A DNA stretch of 64,000 nucleotides, taken from assembly GCF_900582195.1 (NCBI RefSeq), contig NZ_UTHA01000050.1:1-64000 (forward strand), written 5' to 3'. The notes under the pieces were generated by a model. The model was given only the letters and a program-made list of their open reading frames with translations. It did no database searches and was not told where the DNA came from. The stretch comes from Pseudomonas viridiflava (lineage in GTDB: Bacteria; Pseudomonadota; Gammaproteobacteria; Pseudomonadales; Pseudomonadaceae). Both the position numbers and the translations under genes were made by a program. Below, piece after piece: positions 1 to 8,612 of this stretch (the first letter of the stretch is position 1; each line of letters opens with the position of its first letter).

Positions 1-290
1 GCCAAACACAGCGAGAGGAGGTGCAGCGAAGCAAACCGTAGACGCTGCGCCCGGATCGATCCCGCAGCGAAGGAACCCCGAGCCCCAGCGAGCGGGCCGC
101 ACGTAGGAGCAAGCGTTTTTTTGCTTACTTTTTTTAGGCGTTTGTAAAAAAAGTGAGTCGCCGTCAGGGCGAAACCCTAAGCCGCCGTTACCGAAGAAAC
201 GGATATACACACCGAACAACCCCAACATGGTCGGCCCAGAGGCCGCCAAGACAACCCTAAGCCAGAAATGTTAGCGTGCTTGGTATCAAG
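1..290. repeat. Non-coding leader; probable dispersed Pseudomonas sequence
   Basis: No convincing gene is seen before the first CDS. The stretch holds T-rich and A-rich runs (112-133, 147-153) around a short inverted pair (gcaagc / gcttac), then a run beginning gtgagtcgccgtcagggcg. From memory, closely similar text recurs at many places in Pseudomonas genomes, often downstream of genes; that cannot be confirmed here. The open frame on the minus strand (177-491) overlaps the dehydrogenase antisense and is treated as a shadow. Confidence 0.35.
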
Positions 291-311
291 CCCGAACAAG
301 AGCCAAAAACG

Positions 312-1286
312 ATGAAAAAAACTGTCCTGGCCTTCAGCCGCATCACCCCGCCCATGATCGAACGCCTGCAGCAAGAGTTCGACGTCATCGTCCCCAACCC
401 AAAGAACGGCGACATCAACGCCCAATTCAACGAAGCCCTGCCCCACGCCCACGGCCTCATCGGCGTCGGCCGCAAACTCGGCAAGGCCCAACTCGAAACC
501 GCGACAAAACTCGAAGTGGTCTCAAGCGTCTCCGTCGGCTACGACAACTACGACCTCGACTACTTCAACCAACGCGGAATCATGCTCACCAACACCCCCG
601 ACGTGCTCACCGAAAGCACCGCCGACCTCGCCTTCGCCCTGATCATGAGCAGCGCCCGCCGCGTCGCCGAACTCGACGCCTGGACCAAGTCCGGCCAATG
701 GCAGGCCAGCGTCGGCGCGCCTTTGTTCGGCTGTGACGTCCACGGTAAAACCCTCGGCATCGTCGGCATGGGCAACATCGGCGCCGCCGTCGCCCGCCGT
801 GGCCACTTCGGTTTCAACATGCCGATTATCTACAGCGGCAACAGCCGCAAAACCGAACTCGAAGAACAACTCGGCGCGCAATTTCGCAGCCTCGATCAAC
901 TGCTCGCCGAGGCCGATTTCGTCTGCCTGGTAGTGCCGCTCAGCGACAAGACCCGTCACCTGATCAGCCATCGCGAACTGGCGCTGATGAAGCCCGACGC
1001 CATCCTGGTGAACATCTCCCGTGGCCCGGTCGTCGATGAACCGGCCCTGATCGAGGCCCTGCAAAACAAGCGCATTCGTGGCGCCGGCCTCGACGTTTAC
1101 GAAAAAGAACCGCTGGCCGAGTCGCCGCTGTTCCAGCTCAGCAATGCCGTGACCCTGCCGCACATCGGCTCGGCGACAAATGAAACCCGCGAAGCCATGG
1201 CCAATCGTGCACTGGCCAATCTGCGTAGCGCCCTGCTCGGCGAACGCCCGCAGGATCTGGTCAACCCGCAAGTCTGGCGCGGATAA
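312..1286 (+). CDS. ghrB: 2-hydroxyacid dehydrogenase (2-ketogluconate / glyoxylate-hydroxypyruvate reductase)
   Basis: NAD(P)H-dependent cytoplasmic reductase of the D-2-hydroxyacid dehydrogenase family, expected to reduce 2-ketogluconate, glyoxylate or hydroxypyruvate. It has 324 residues, the family's usual length. The Rossmann fingerprint GMGNIG lies near residues 151-156. The catalytic set is visible as Arg237 (SRGPVVDE), Glu266 (DVYEKEP) and His284 (LPHIGSAT). The start at 312 (MKKTVLAF) is chosen over an upstream in-frame ATG at 276 because family proteins begin there; the Shine-Dalgarno sequence is weak. A strong hairpin follows the stop. Substrate preference cannot be read from the sequence, so tkrA would be an equally fair name. 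Confidence 0.9.
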   Translation: MKKTVLAFSRITPPMIERLQQEFDVIVPNPKNGDINAQFNEALPHAHGLIGVGRKLGKAQLETATKLEVVSSVSVGYDNYDLDYFNQRGIMLTNTPDVLTESTADLAFALIMSSARRVAELDAWTKSGQWQASVGAPLFGCDVHGKTLGIVGMGNIGAAVARRGHFGFNMPIIYSGNSRKTELEEQLGAQFRSLDQLLAEADFVCLVVPLSDKTRHLISHRELALMKPDAILVNISRGPVVDEPALIEALQNKRIRGAGLDVYEKEPLAESPLFQLSNAVTLPHIGSATNETREAMANRALANLRSALLGERPQDLVNPQVWRG

Positions 1287-1292
1287 AAAAGT

Positions 1293-1330
1293 ACGGGCAA
1301 GTGCAACATCGCACTTGCCCGTTAGTTATT
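1293..1330 (+). terminator. Rho-independent terminator after the dehydrogenase
   Basis: A perfect 12-bp stem (acgggcaagtgc, 1293-1304, with gcacttgcccgt, 1311-1322) closes a 6-base loop and is followed by a short T-containing tail. It lies 7 bases after the stop codon. Confidence 0.75.
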
Positions 1331-1434
1331 GCCATACACAACTTGAAATTGAACAACAAACCAATTTAAACAACAGCATTATAAGCTCTGCCTGGCTGCC
1401 GAATAATCGACAAGCGCTATGGAGAGCCAAAACA

Positions 1435-1944
1435 TTGAATACCCTGACCACCGACAAACTTATCCGATACAGCAAAGTTATATTGATGGCCTACATCAGT
1501 TTCTTTGGCCTGCTGGTGATGATCCACAACTTCACCGACTATGACTCAAACTACACTTACGTGGCGCACATCCTGAGCATGGACACCACCACTGCCAGTG
1601 AAACCATCAAGTATCGAGCCATTGAATCGCCGATGATTCACCACCGGATCTACTGGTTCATCATCACCCTTGAAGTGACATACACAGTGTTGTGCCTGAT
1701 TGGCACCTATCAGCTGTATCGAAATATCAACGCCTCCGCAGAAGCATTTCACGAGGCGAAGAAGTTTTCGATCATGGGCATACTGGCGGCAATCTTCATT
1801 TATTACGTCTGCCTGCAAACCGTAGGTGTCGAATGGTTTGACATGGATACTTCGCAATCATGGAATGCCAAGGACTGGGCGCGACATATCGTAGATTTCA
1901 TCTTCCCGGTGATGATTTACATCACCTTGAAAGTCGAGCGCTGA
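1435..1944 (+). CDS. DUF2165 family small integral membrane protein
   Basis: Membrane protein of 169 residues with about four hydrophobic segments: roughly residues 10-30, 75-95, 108-128 and 145-165. The opening LIRYSKVILMAYIS and the following FTDYDSNYTYVAHILSMD block are typical of DUF2165; its function is unknown. No ATG fits the family start. The best start is TTG at 1435, giving MNTLTTDKLIRY and preceded by ggagag at 1421-1426. The longer open frame back to 1180 lies inside the dehydrogenase gene and is not used. The gene sits between two hairpins, so it is probably transcribed alone. Confidence 0.75.
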   Translation: MNTLTTDKLIRYSKVILMAYISFFGLLVMIHNFTDYDSNYTYVAHILSMDTTTASETIKYRAIESPMIHHRIYWFIITLEVTYTVLCLIGTYQLYRNINASAEAFHEAKKFSIMGILAAIFIYYVCLQTVGVEWFDMDTSQSWNAKDWARHIVDFIFPVMIYITLKVER

Positions 1945-1964
1945 AGTTCAGCGCTCGTTTATTT
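1936..1964 (+). terminator. Terminator overlapping the DUF2165 stop codon
   Basis: A 10-bp inverted repeat (gagcgctgaa, 1936-1945; ttcagcgctc, 1947-1956) spans the stop codon and is followed by gtttattt. In practice the central pairs would open to form the loop. It may serve both convergent genes. Confidence 0.6.
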
Positions 1965-2866
1965 CAAGCCAACTTTCCCTGCACCGGCGCCGCCACTGCT
2001 TTCGGTTTACGAAACACCAGCACATTGCCCAGCATCACTAACACCAGCCCGACCAGCGCCGGCGCTGTCCATTGATAACCTTCAGCGAACGCCGAGACGT
2101 TCAGCGCCACCACTGGAAACAACACCGTGCAGTAAGCCGCCCGCTCCGGCCCCATGCGCCCGACCAGCGTCAGATACGCGGTGAAACCAATGACGGAACC
2201 GGGGATCACCAGATACAGCAGCGCACCGACGTAACGCGGACTCCAATCCATGTCGAATGGAATGCCTTTGAACAGGCACCACACCGACAGCATCGCCGCA
2301 CCATAGGCCATGCCCCAGGCGTTGGTGGTCAGAGGTTTGAGACCGGCCTTCTGCTGCAGACTCGAGAGCATGTTGCCCGCCGAGAAACACAACGTGCCGC
2401 ACAACGCCAGACCGAGACCAAGCAAGGTTTGCGGGCTGGCCTGATGCCCGGCCAGTTCCGGCCAGAACAACATGCCCAGGCCGAACAGCCCCAGCGCACC
2501 GCCCATCAGCACATTGCGCGCGATGCGCTGGCCAAAGAACACCCGCGCATTCAGCGCGTTCCACAAGGTTGCGGTGGAAAACACCACCGCGACCAGTCCG
2601 CTGGGGATCCACTGACTGGCGGTCAGGAAGCACATGAAGTTGACGCAAAACAGACACAAACCCTGCGCCACGCAGATCAGATGCCCACGGCGGTTCATCG
2701 GTTGCAGCCGGCGACTGAGCAGCAACAACGCAAACAACACCAGCGCAGCAAGGCCGAAGCGATAGACGATCGACACCGGAATCGCCACCACGCCCAGCTG
2801 CCATTTCAGGGCAATCCAGGTGGTGCCCCAGATCAGCACGGTCAATAAATACAACGACAGGTTCAT
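1964..2866 (-). CDS. EamA/DMT family transporter
   Basis: Inner-membrane exporter-type protein of 300 residues with about ten hydrophobic helices in two repeated EamA halves, starting MNLSLYLLTVLIWGTTW. The motif IWGTTWIALK near the N-terminus and the late GS(V)IGFTAYLTLVGRMGPERAAY block are family hallmarks. The start at 2866 has ggag 8 bases upstream; the longer frame to 3016 runs into the divergent regulator and is rejected. Family members export amino acids or metabolites; the substrate is unknown. The divergent AraC gene next door is a plausible regulator, which is inference from arrangement only. Confidence 0.87.
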   Translation of the reverse strand: MNLSLYLLTVLIWGTTWIALKWQLGVVAIPVSIVYRFGLAALVLFALLLLSRRLQPMNRRGHLICVAQGLCLFCVNFMCFLTASQWIPSGLVAVVFSTATLWNALNARVFFGQRIARNVLMGGALGLFGLGMLFWPELAGHQASPQTLLGLGLALCGTLCFSAGNMLSSLQQKAGLKPLTTNAWGMAYGAAMLSVWCLFKGIPFDMDWSPRYVGALLYLVIPGSVIGFTAYLTLVGRMGPERAAYCTVLFPVVALNVSAFAEGYQWTAPALVGLVLVMLGNVLVFRKPKAVAAPVQGKLA

Positions 2867-3005
2867 GGCACACACTCCTCGGTAGGCCTTGAGTGTCTGC
2901 CCGAGCCAGGTTTTCGCGCTTGCAGAATCTTGCGCTTTTGTCTGGCGGCAGGCTGGCAGCGCGGCACCTACGGAGTAGGATGCAAGGCGTTGAAGAGAAC
3001 CGACT

Positions 3006-3881
3006 ATGGCCGCCATCGATACCCTGCAAGTCTTTCAAGCGCTAAACAGCTCGCCCAACGCACGCCTTGTGCACAGCGCCGAGCTTGGAGACGGCTTGTC
3101 TGCCGCTTTGTGGACCAACCACCACGATGCGCAGGATTATGAAGCGCCGAGCCACCACACTCTGTCCTGCTACATCGCCGGTGGTACCGGCACATTCCGT
3201 CGCGATCAACCCGGGCAAAAAGGCGGGCCGGACAAGCTGTGCATCCTGCCGGCCGATCATGAATCGGGGTGGGTGATCAACGGTGATATCCGCTTGGCAC
3301 ACCTGTATTTCAGCGCCGAACAATTTGCCCTCGGTTGCGTCACGCTGCTTGATCGCGAGCCCCGAGAGATGCAACTGCGCGAGCAGACCTTCCTCGAAGA
3401 CCCGCAACAGGCGCAGCGCTTCCGGCAGTTGCTGACGCTGAACTGGGACGAGCCGGCCGAACGTTTGCTGACCAGCAGCCTCGCCCATGAATTGATCAGC
3501 CATACCTTGCTCAGTCAGGTGGGCGCGCGTCAGGGTCTGCGTTTGAAAGGTGGATTGGCACCGCATCAACGTCGGCAACTGGTCGAGTTCATCGACAATC
3601 AGTTGGCCGAGCCGATCAGCCTCGGACAATTGGCCGGGTTGTGTGCACTGTCGGAATACCACTTTGCGCGGATGTTTCGCACCAGCTTCGGCCTGCCGCC
3701 GCATCAATACGTGCTGGCGCGGCGCCTGAGCCGCGCGCGGGATTTGTTGCGCGGGACGGCGTTGCCCTTGGGTGAGATTGCGCTGGCGTGCGGGTTTGCC
3801 AGTGCGAGTCATTTCACCAATCGGTTCAAGCAGGTGTTGGGCGGGACGCCCGGTGAGTATCGGCAGGCGTTTTTGCGTTGA
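3006..3881 (+). CDS. AraC family transcriptional regulator
   Basis: DNA-binding regulator of 291 residues. The N-terminal part (about 1-170) is a cupin-like sensing domain. The C-terminal part (about 185-288) carries the two AraC helix-turn-helix units, with LAGLCALSEYHFARMFRTSF in the first and LACGFASASHFTNRFKQ in the second. It is divergent from the EamA transporter with about 140 bases between starts, so autoregulation and control of the exporter are likely but inferred. It is followed by a large repeat element and no clear terminator of its own. Confidence 0.9.
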   Translation: MAAIDTLQVFQALNSSPNARLVHSAELGDGLSAALWTNHHDAQDYEAPSHHTLSCYIAGGTGTFRRDQPGQKGGPDKLCILPADHESGWVINGDIRLAHLYFSAEQFALGCVTLLDREPREMQLREQTFLEDPQQAQRFRQLLTLNWDEPAERLLTSSLAHELISHTLLSQVGARQGLRLKGGLAPHQRRQLVEFIDNQLAEPISLGQLAGLCALSEYHFARMFRTSFGLPPHQYVLARRLSRARDLLRGTALPLGEIALACGFASASHFTNRFKQVLGGTPGEYRQAFLR

Positions 3882-3889
3882 ACCCTTTT

Positions 3890-4067
3890 CCCCTCACCCC
3901 AGCCCTCTCCCAGAGGGAGAGGGGGCCGACCGAGGTGTCTGGCGTTATACATCGACCTGAATGACCGAATCGATTATGGATTCAAAGCATCACGTTCAAG
4001 TCGGTGTACCTCTGGAATATCCCACGGTCAGTCCCCTCTCCCTCCGGGAGAGGGTTAGGGTGAGGGG
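3890..4067. repeat. Long inverted-repeat element, copy 1 (cccctcaccc... family)
   Basis: Outer arms of about 34 bases, beginning cccctcacccc at 3890 and ending gggtgagggg at 4067, are inverted copies of one another and enclose a core of about 110 bases. The core shares text with the element at 14551-14779 in opposite orientation, including accgaggtgtctggcg and cgattatggattc. It fills the gap between the convergent AraC and TonB-receptor genes, where it could fold into a long hairpin and act as a bidirectional transcription stop. Confidence 0.8.
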
Positions 4068-4081
4068 CTTTTGATCGTGCC

Positions 4082-6511
4082 TTAAAACTCCAACGTGCTC
4101 GACAGCGAAACCTGCCGCGAATCCCCCATCGACACAAAGAACCGGCTCGCCGCCGAGGTGTAATACGTGCGGTCAAACAGATTCTTCACATTCAGCTGAA
4201 ATTTGACCTTCTGCCCTTCGACTTTGGTGTCGTAAGTTGCAAATGCATCGGCCACGGTATAGCTCGGCAGATCAAAATCATTCACCGCGTTCCCCGCACG
4301 CTCACCGACATAACGCGCTCCAGCCCCCACGCGTAATTGGTCACCACCGATCACACTGCCGAAGTCATACACCGCCGACAATGAACCGGAATTATTCGCC
4401 ACGTTTTGCAGACGCTTGCCTTTGTAGTCCGGGTCTTCGGTCACTTCGGCATCGGTGTAGGCGTAGCTGCCGATCATGCTCCAGTGATCGCTCAGCTGAC
4501 CGGTCAGATCCATTTCCAGCCCTCGAGAACGCACCTCGCCAGCCGCGCTGTAAATCGTCGTCGGGCCTTCGGAATTGGCCACCAGCACGTTGCGTTTCTT
4601 GATGTCGAACAAGGCGATGTTGCCGGTCATGCGCCCCGGCATGTCCAGCCGCGCCCCCAGCTCCCACGACTTGGCTTCTTCCGGCGCGATGCTGCCGTCG
4701 AGCACGGTGCTGCTGCCGCTCAGCGGGGCGATGGTCGAGTTGGGTTTGAACGATTCGGTGTAGCTGCCGTAGAACGACAAGGCGTCGGTGTAGCGATACA
4801 CCAGACCGGCGCGCGGCACCCATTTCTGCCCGTTGCTGTCGGTGTTGGCCTTGAACGGCACGCCTTTGCCGGCGTACTGGTCGTACTCCTGGAAGCGCCC
4901 GCCGGCGACCAGAATCCACTGATCGTTAAGGTGAATCGAGTCCTGCATGAACACCGAATCGCTGCGCAGTTCATCAGTCTGCGCGCTGTCCGGGGCGCTG
5001 ACGGTCGTGCCGGCAACTTCACGACCGTACACCGGATTGACGTAGCTGAAGGTGGTCAGGCTTTTCTGGCGGATCAAGTCCTCGCGATAGATCTTGCGGT
5101 ACTCGTCATCGACGCCGAACACCAGGTCATGCTGCATGCCCAGCACGTTGACCTTGCCTTCAAGACTGGCGGTGGTGAAGCGGTCAGTGCTGATCGCATT
5201 CTGCGTGCCGTCCATGCTGCGGGTCAGCGTGCCCTTTTTGGTGTCGATGGCGGTCACGCGGACCTGGCTGGCGTCGTAGGTTTCGCGGTTCCAGCTATAG
5301 CCGAAGTGGGCTTTCCAGTCATCGTTGAGCTCGTGGTCGGCTTCAAAGTGATACAGATCCGAGCGGCCTTCCATGTTGTTGAACGGCTCGTCGAGGCGTT
5401 CCTTGCGCGAGATATCCAGCGGGTGATTGGTGCGCGGATCGATCAGCGTGCCACGGTCGAACGGCGTGAGAAACTCACGGTGCTCGTAGGCGAACAACAG
5501 CTTGGTGCTTTCCCCGAACCAGGCCAGCGACGGGGCGATCAGGGTTTCGCGGTGGGTGCCGAAGTTGCGCCAGTAATCTTCGTCTTCGTGGTCGAGCACC
5601 ATGCGATAGGCCAGCCCGGAATCGCCCAGCGGGCCGGTGCTGTCGAGGGTGCCGCCGCTGCCGTTTTTGCCTTCGCCGTAGGTCGAGCCGCGCAAGGTCA
5701 GGGCATTGTATTGCGTCAGTTCCGGTTTCTTGCTGACCAGGTTGACCACACCGCCCGGGTCTTGAATGCCGTACAGCAACGACGCCGGGCCCTTGAGCAC
5801 TTCAACCCGATCCACCGTGGCGTTCATGCCGCGCCCCTGCACGATCGGCATGCCGTCGCGCATGATCGAGCCGTTGCGGTTGTCACCGAAACCGCGGGTC
5901 ATCACCGAATCCTGAGTGCTGCCCAAGGTATTGCCCTGGGTGATGCCACTGACATTGGCCAGCGCGTCATCAAGATTGCGCGGTGCCTGATCGCGGATGA
6001 CCTGTGCGGGGATGACGTTGACGGTCTGCGGGACTTCCTGCAGCGAAGCTGAGGAACGCATCACCGAACTGGTTTCCGGCGGCTGGTAGCTCATCGATTC
6101 ATCGCGCAGCGAGGTGATGGTCGTGGCGCCGAGGTTCAGTGCGCCGGCGGTAGGCTGCGGCTCAAGTGCCAGCGTGTGGCTGTCGGTACGGCGGAAGCTC
6201 AAACCGGAACCTGTGAGCAGGCGTTGCAGCGCTTGTTCAGCGCTCATCTGCCCCGTCACCGCTGGGGCGGTGAGGCCGTACGGCGCTTCGTCGGTGTAGA
6301 CCACGCTCTGCCCGGTGACGCGGCTGAAGTCGCTCAAGGCTTGCGGCAGCGGTTTGGCAGCCAGGGAGAAGTTGAACTGTTTTTGCGCCTGGCTGCTGAC
6401 GGTTTCAGCGGCGAGCGCCTCGCTCAGCGGCAACAACGCCAGTGCCGAAAAACTCAATGCCGACACGCCCAACCACTGTTTGACCGAACCCGATTTTGCC
6501 CTGGACTTCAT
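4082..6511 (-). CDS. TonB-dependent siderophore receptor with signalling domain
   Basis: Outer-membrane receptor of 809 residues. A signal peptide (about 1-34, ending ALAAE) is followed by a secretin/TonB short N-terminal (STN) signalling domain (about 46-112), a plug domain (about 150-260, with VEVLKGPASLLYG) and a 22-strand beta-barrel ending in Phe. The STN domain and the FecR-type and ECF sigma genes just upstream (6732-8284) indicate cell-surface signalling: ligand binding is relayed through the FecR protein to the sigma factor. The plug and barrel resemble hydroxamate (ferrichrome/FiuA-type) receptors, but the ligand is not provable from sequence. The start at 6511 has agg about 10 bases upstream. 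Confidence 0.9.
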   Translation of the reverse strand: MKSRAKSGSVKQWLGVSALSFSALALLPLSEALAAETVSSQAQKQFNFSLAAKPLPQALSDFSRVTGQSVVYTDEAPYGLTAPAVTGQMSAEQALQRLLTGSGLSFRRTDSHTLALEPQPTAGALNLGATTITSLRDESMSYQPPETSSVMRSSASLQEVPQTVNVIPAQVIRDQAPRNLDDALANVSGITQGNTLGSTQDSVMTRGFGDNRNGSIMRDGMPIVQGRGMNATVDRVEVLKGPASLLYGIQDPGGVVNLVSKKPELTQYNALTLRGSTYGEGKNGSGGTLDSTGPLGDSGLAYRMVLDHEDEDYWRNFGTHRETLIAPSLAWFGESTKLLFAYEHREFLTPFDRGTLIDPRTNHPLDISRKERLDEPFNNMEGRSDLYHFEADHELNDDWKAHFGYSWNRETYDASQVRVTAIDTKKGTLTRSMDGTQNAISTDRFTTASLEGKVNVLGMQHDLVFGVDDEYRKIYREDLIRQKSLTTFSYVNPVYGREVAGTTVSAPDSAQTDELRSDSVFMQDSIHLNDQWILVAGGRFQEYDQYAGKGVPFKANTDSNGQKWVPRAGLVYRYTDALSFYGSYTESFKPNSTIAPLSGSSTVLDGSIAPEEAKSWELGARLDMPGRMTGNIALFDIKKRNVLVANSEGPTTIYSAAGEVRSRGLEMDLTGQLSDHWSMIGSYAYTDAEVTEDPDYKGKRLQNVANNSGSLSAVYDFGSVIGGDQLRVGAGARYVGERAGNAVNDFDLPSYTVADAFATYDTKVEGQKVKFQLNVKNLFDRTYYTSAASRFFVSMGDSRQVSLSSTLEF

Positions 6512-6602
6512 GACTCAATGACCTGTGTAGAACCGCAACGGATGCGAATGACTCGCAGTTTCAGTCACTACACGGATGGGGCTCGGGTTTACCTCACCAC
6601 AA

Positions 6603-6616
6603 ATCTGAAAATATTT
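6603..6616 (-). promoter_or_regulatory. Possible ECF-sigma promoter element ahead of the receptor
   Basis: Reading the minus strand, gcaaaaata runs directly into ttttcagat about 92 bases before the receptor start. The same ttttcagat, preceded by caaaaata, lies 57 bases before fecA (12141-12149). Shared text upstream of two signalling receptors suggests recognition by their sigma factors; this is inference from two examples. Confidence 0.3.
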
Positions 6617-6644
6617 TTGCAGTTGTGGTGTCGGGTCTGACGCC

Positions 6645-6718
6645 TTCGCGAGCAAGCTCGCTCCCACAGGGTTCTGTGTCGATCACAGATCCAATGGGGG
6701 AGCGAGCCTGCTCGCGAA
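6645..6718. repeat. REP doublet (ttcgcgagcaagctcgctcccaca type)
   Basis: Two inverted 24-base units (6645-6668 and 6695-6718) separated by 26 bases, each carrying an internal palindrome around gagcaagctc or gagcctgctc. It lies between the FecR-type regulator and the receptor it serves, so it could partly uncouple the two transcripts. Confidence 0.85.
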
Positions 6719-6731
6719 GAGGCCATCAGCC

Positions 6732-7721
6732 CTAACGCAAAATAATCAGATGCCCCAACACCTGATGCTGCTCAAACCCCAACACTCCCTGTAGAGAACT
6801 GAGCACCGCCTGCGGATCCTTGCTCGGAAAACTGCCACTGACCTTGCGCGCCGACAGCTCATCGTTGAGCAACACAATCCGCCCCGGGTAATAGCGCCGC
6901 AGATCCTCCACCACATCGCCCAGCGTCGACTTGTAATACGTCAGCCAGCCCTGCCGCCAGGCCAGTTGCGCCTCACTGTCCACCGCATGCAGTTTTTCCG
7001 CCGTGCCGTCAGCGAAAGCCACCTGCTGACCAGCGGTAAGAATCTGCTGCTCACTGTCGCGATCCGCCGTGACGCCAACGCGCCCGGACAACACCGTCAC
7101 CTGCGCACCGTGCGGTTGCAGACGCACTTCGAATTGCGTACCGAGAACCCGCGCCTCGCCCTTTTCCGCCGCGACCACAAATGGCTCGCCGGTGTGCGTA
7201 ACCGTGAAAAAACCGGCACCACGGCGCAACTGCACACGCCGCTCGCCATGGCTGAAGTCCACGGCAATCGCACTGTCGGCATCCAGCGTCACTTGCGATT
7301 GATCCGCCAGGGTCACCGTGCGGATTTCACCGGGTGCCGAAACATAATCGGCGCCCAGATCATCGAGCCAGCGCTGCGCTTGCCAGCCGGTGCCGAGGCT
7401 AACCATCAGCAACAGACACGCCGCCATCGCCAGCCCCCCCGACCACCGCCATAGCGCTGCACGACGCGGGCGATCCATCGCATCGAGATAGCCCTGCAAC
7501 GCCACAGCCTCTTCATCGGCCAGCGTGCGCGCCGGGCTTTCGCTCAATTCCCAGACCACCTGCGCCTGCGCATAGGCCTCGGCGTGAGCAGGGTCGGCGC
7601 GCAGCCATTGGCTGAAAGTCTGTTGATCACCGGCACTCGGCCGATCATGCAACAGGCTCAGCCAGGCAAACGCGGCCTGCTCTTGCGCGGGCGTCGGGAT
7701 GATCGGATCGGATGGCTTCAC
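6732..7721 (-). CDS. FecR-type transmembrane sigma regulator
   Basis: Inner-membrane regulator of 329 residues. It has an N-terminal cytoplasmic DUF4880-type domain (about 10-55, with FAWLSLLHD and RADPAHAEAY), one transmembrane helix (about 92-110) and a periplasmic FecR domain with the GEIRTVTLADQSQVTLD region, then a DUF4974-like C-terminus. It should transmit the state of the receptor at 4082-6511 to the ECF sigma factor encoded just upstream. Its ATG overlaps the sigma-factor stop as ATGA, so the two are translationally coupled. Confidence 0.9.
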   Translation of the reverse strand: MKPSDPIIPTPAQEQAAFAWLSLLHDRPSAGDQQTFSQWLRADPAHAEAYAQAQVVWELSESPARTLADEEAVALQGYLDAMDRPRRAALWRWSGGLAMAACLLLMVSLGTGWQAQRWLDDLGADYVSAPGEIRTVTLADQSQVTLDADSAIAVDFSHGERRVQLRRGAGFFTVTHTGEPFVVAAEKGEARVLGTQFEVRLQPHGAQVTVLSGRVGVTADRDSEQQILTAGQQVAFADGTAEKLHAVDSEAQLAWRQGWLTYYKSTLGDVVEDLRRYYPGRIVLLNDELSARKVSGSFPSKDPQAVLSSLQGVLGFEQHQVLGHLIILR

Positions 7722-8284
7722 GGTGCTTTCCCTGGCAGGCGTGGCGCGGGGTCGCGCAGGCTGGCCTTGCAGGCCTCGAGGGCGCGCATCATATGTTTTT
7801 CCACGGCACTTTGGGACAGGCCCATGGCTTTGGCGATGTCCGCGTACTTGCGACCGTGGATACGATTGAGCAAAAAGATCTGCCGGGTACGTTCGGGCAA
7901 GGCGCGCAGCGCCGCTTCGACATGCTTTAGATCATTGCCCGCTTCCAGCGCTGCTTGTGGTTCGCTGCCGTGGCTGTCCGGCGCGTCCGGTTGCCAGCCT
8001 TCGTTGACCCGCGTGCGCGTGCCTTCGCTGCGCAGGTGATCGATGGCGATGTTGCCGGCGCAGCGCAAAAGATAGGTGCTGAGTTCTTCGACCTGCACCA
8101 GCGGTCGCCGCCAGAAGCGCAGAAACAGATCTTGTACCAGGTCCGCCGCCGTCGCCCGGCAACCGACGCGCCGGTTCACCAGCGCCTCCATTTGCGAACG
8201 CTGGGACAAAAACACCTGCAGAAAATGCGCACGCGCTCCGCGCGGCTCGTCGTCGCGGGATTCCGGTGGCAGACCGATCAGCAC
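7718..8284 (-). CDS. ECF (FecI-like) RNA polymerase sigma factor
   Basis: Extracytoplasmic-function sigma factor of 188 residues. Region 2 lies about residues 20-90 (DLVQDLFLRFWRRP, NIAIDHLRSE). Region 4 lies about 125-175 (LPERTRQIFLLNRIHGRKYADIAKAMGLS followed by VEKHM). The open frame extends to 8392 but overlaps the DUF3325 gene. GTG at 8284, one base after the DUF3325 stop, gives MLIGLPPES and is preferred although no strong ribosome site is visible; coupling could explain that. It should direct transcription of the receptor at 4082-6511 under control of the adjacent FecR-type protein. Confidence 0.88.
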   Translation of the reverse strand: MLIGLPPESRDDEPRGARAHFLQVFLSQRSQMEALVNRRVGCRATAADLVQDLFLRFWRRPLVQVEELSTYLLRCAGNIAIDHLRSEGTRTRVNEGWQPDAPDSHGSEPQAALEAGNDLKHVEAALRALPERTRQIFLLNRIHGRKYADIAKAMGLSQSAVEKHMMRALEACKASLRDPAPRLPGKAP

Positions 8285-8285
8285 T

Positions 8286-8612
8286 TCAGCACTGCGCCCA
8301 TGCGGCGACCGGACTGGCCAGCAAGCTGACTCCGGCCAGCGCCAGGGCCAGACGCGGGCGATATGGCAGTAACAAGACCAACGCCAGGGCACTGAGCATC
8401 AGGACGGCGAACCAGTCGACCAGACCGAAACTCCAGCCTTTGGAGGTCACCGCCGCCCACAGCGACAAACCCAGCAGCATCCAGCCGGAGGCTGCCATGC
8501 CCTGACGACGACGCGCGGAAGGTTTGTGGCCGAGCAATTCATCGTGGTGCCGCGGCATCGACAGGCACAACGCGGTGAATCCGCAATAGGTCAGCAATAA
8601 AGGCAAAAGCAT
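8286..8612 (-). CDS. DUF3325 family membrane protein
   Basis: Small inner-membrane protein of 108 residues with three hydrophobic segments (about 1-18, 40-58 and 65-104). The motif SMPRHHDELLG after the first helix is characteristic of DUF3325, a family found beside PepSY iron-related membrane proteins. Its ATG overlaps the PepSY stop (ATGA) and its own stop lies one base before the sigma-factor start, so it sits inside a tightly coupled operon. Function is unknown; assistance to siderophore-iron reduction is an inference from context. Confidence 0.8.
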   Translation of the reverse strand: MLLPLLLTYCGFTALCLSMPRHHDELLGHKPSARRRQGMAASGWMLLGLSLWAAVTSKGWSFGLVDWFAVLMLSALALVLLLPYRPRLALALAGVSLLASPVAAWAQC

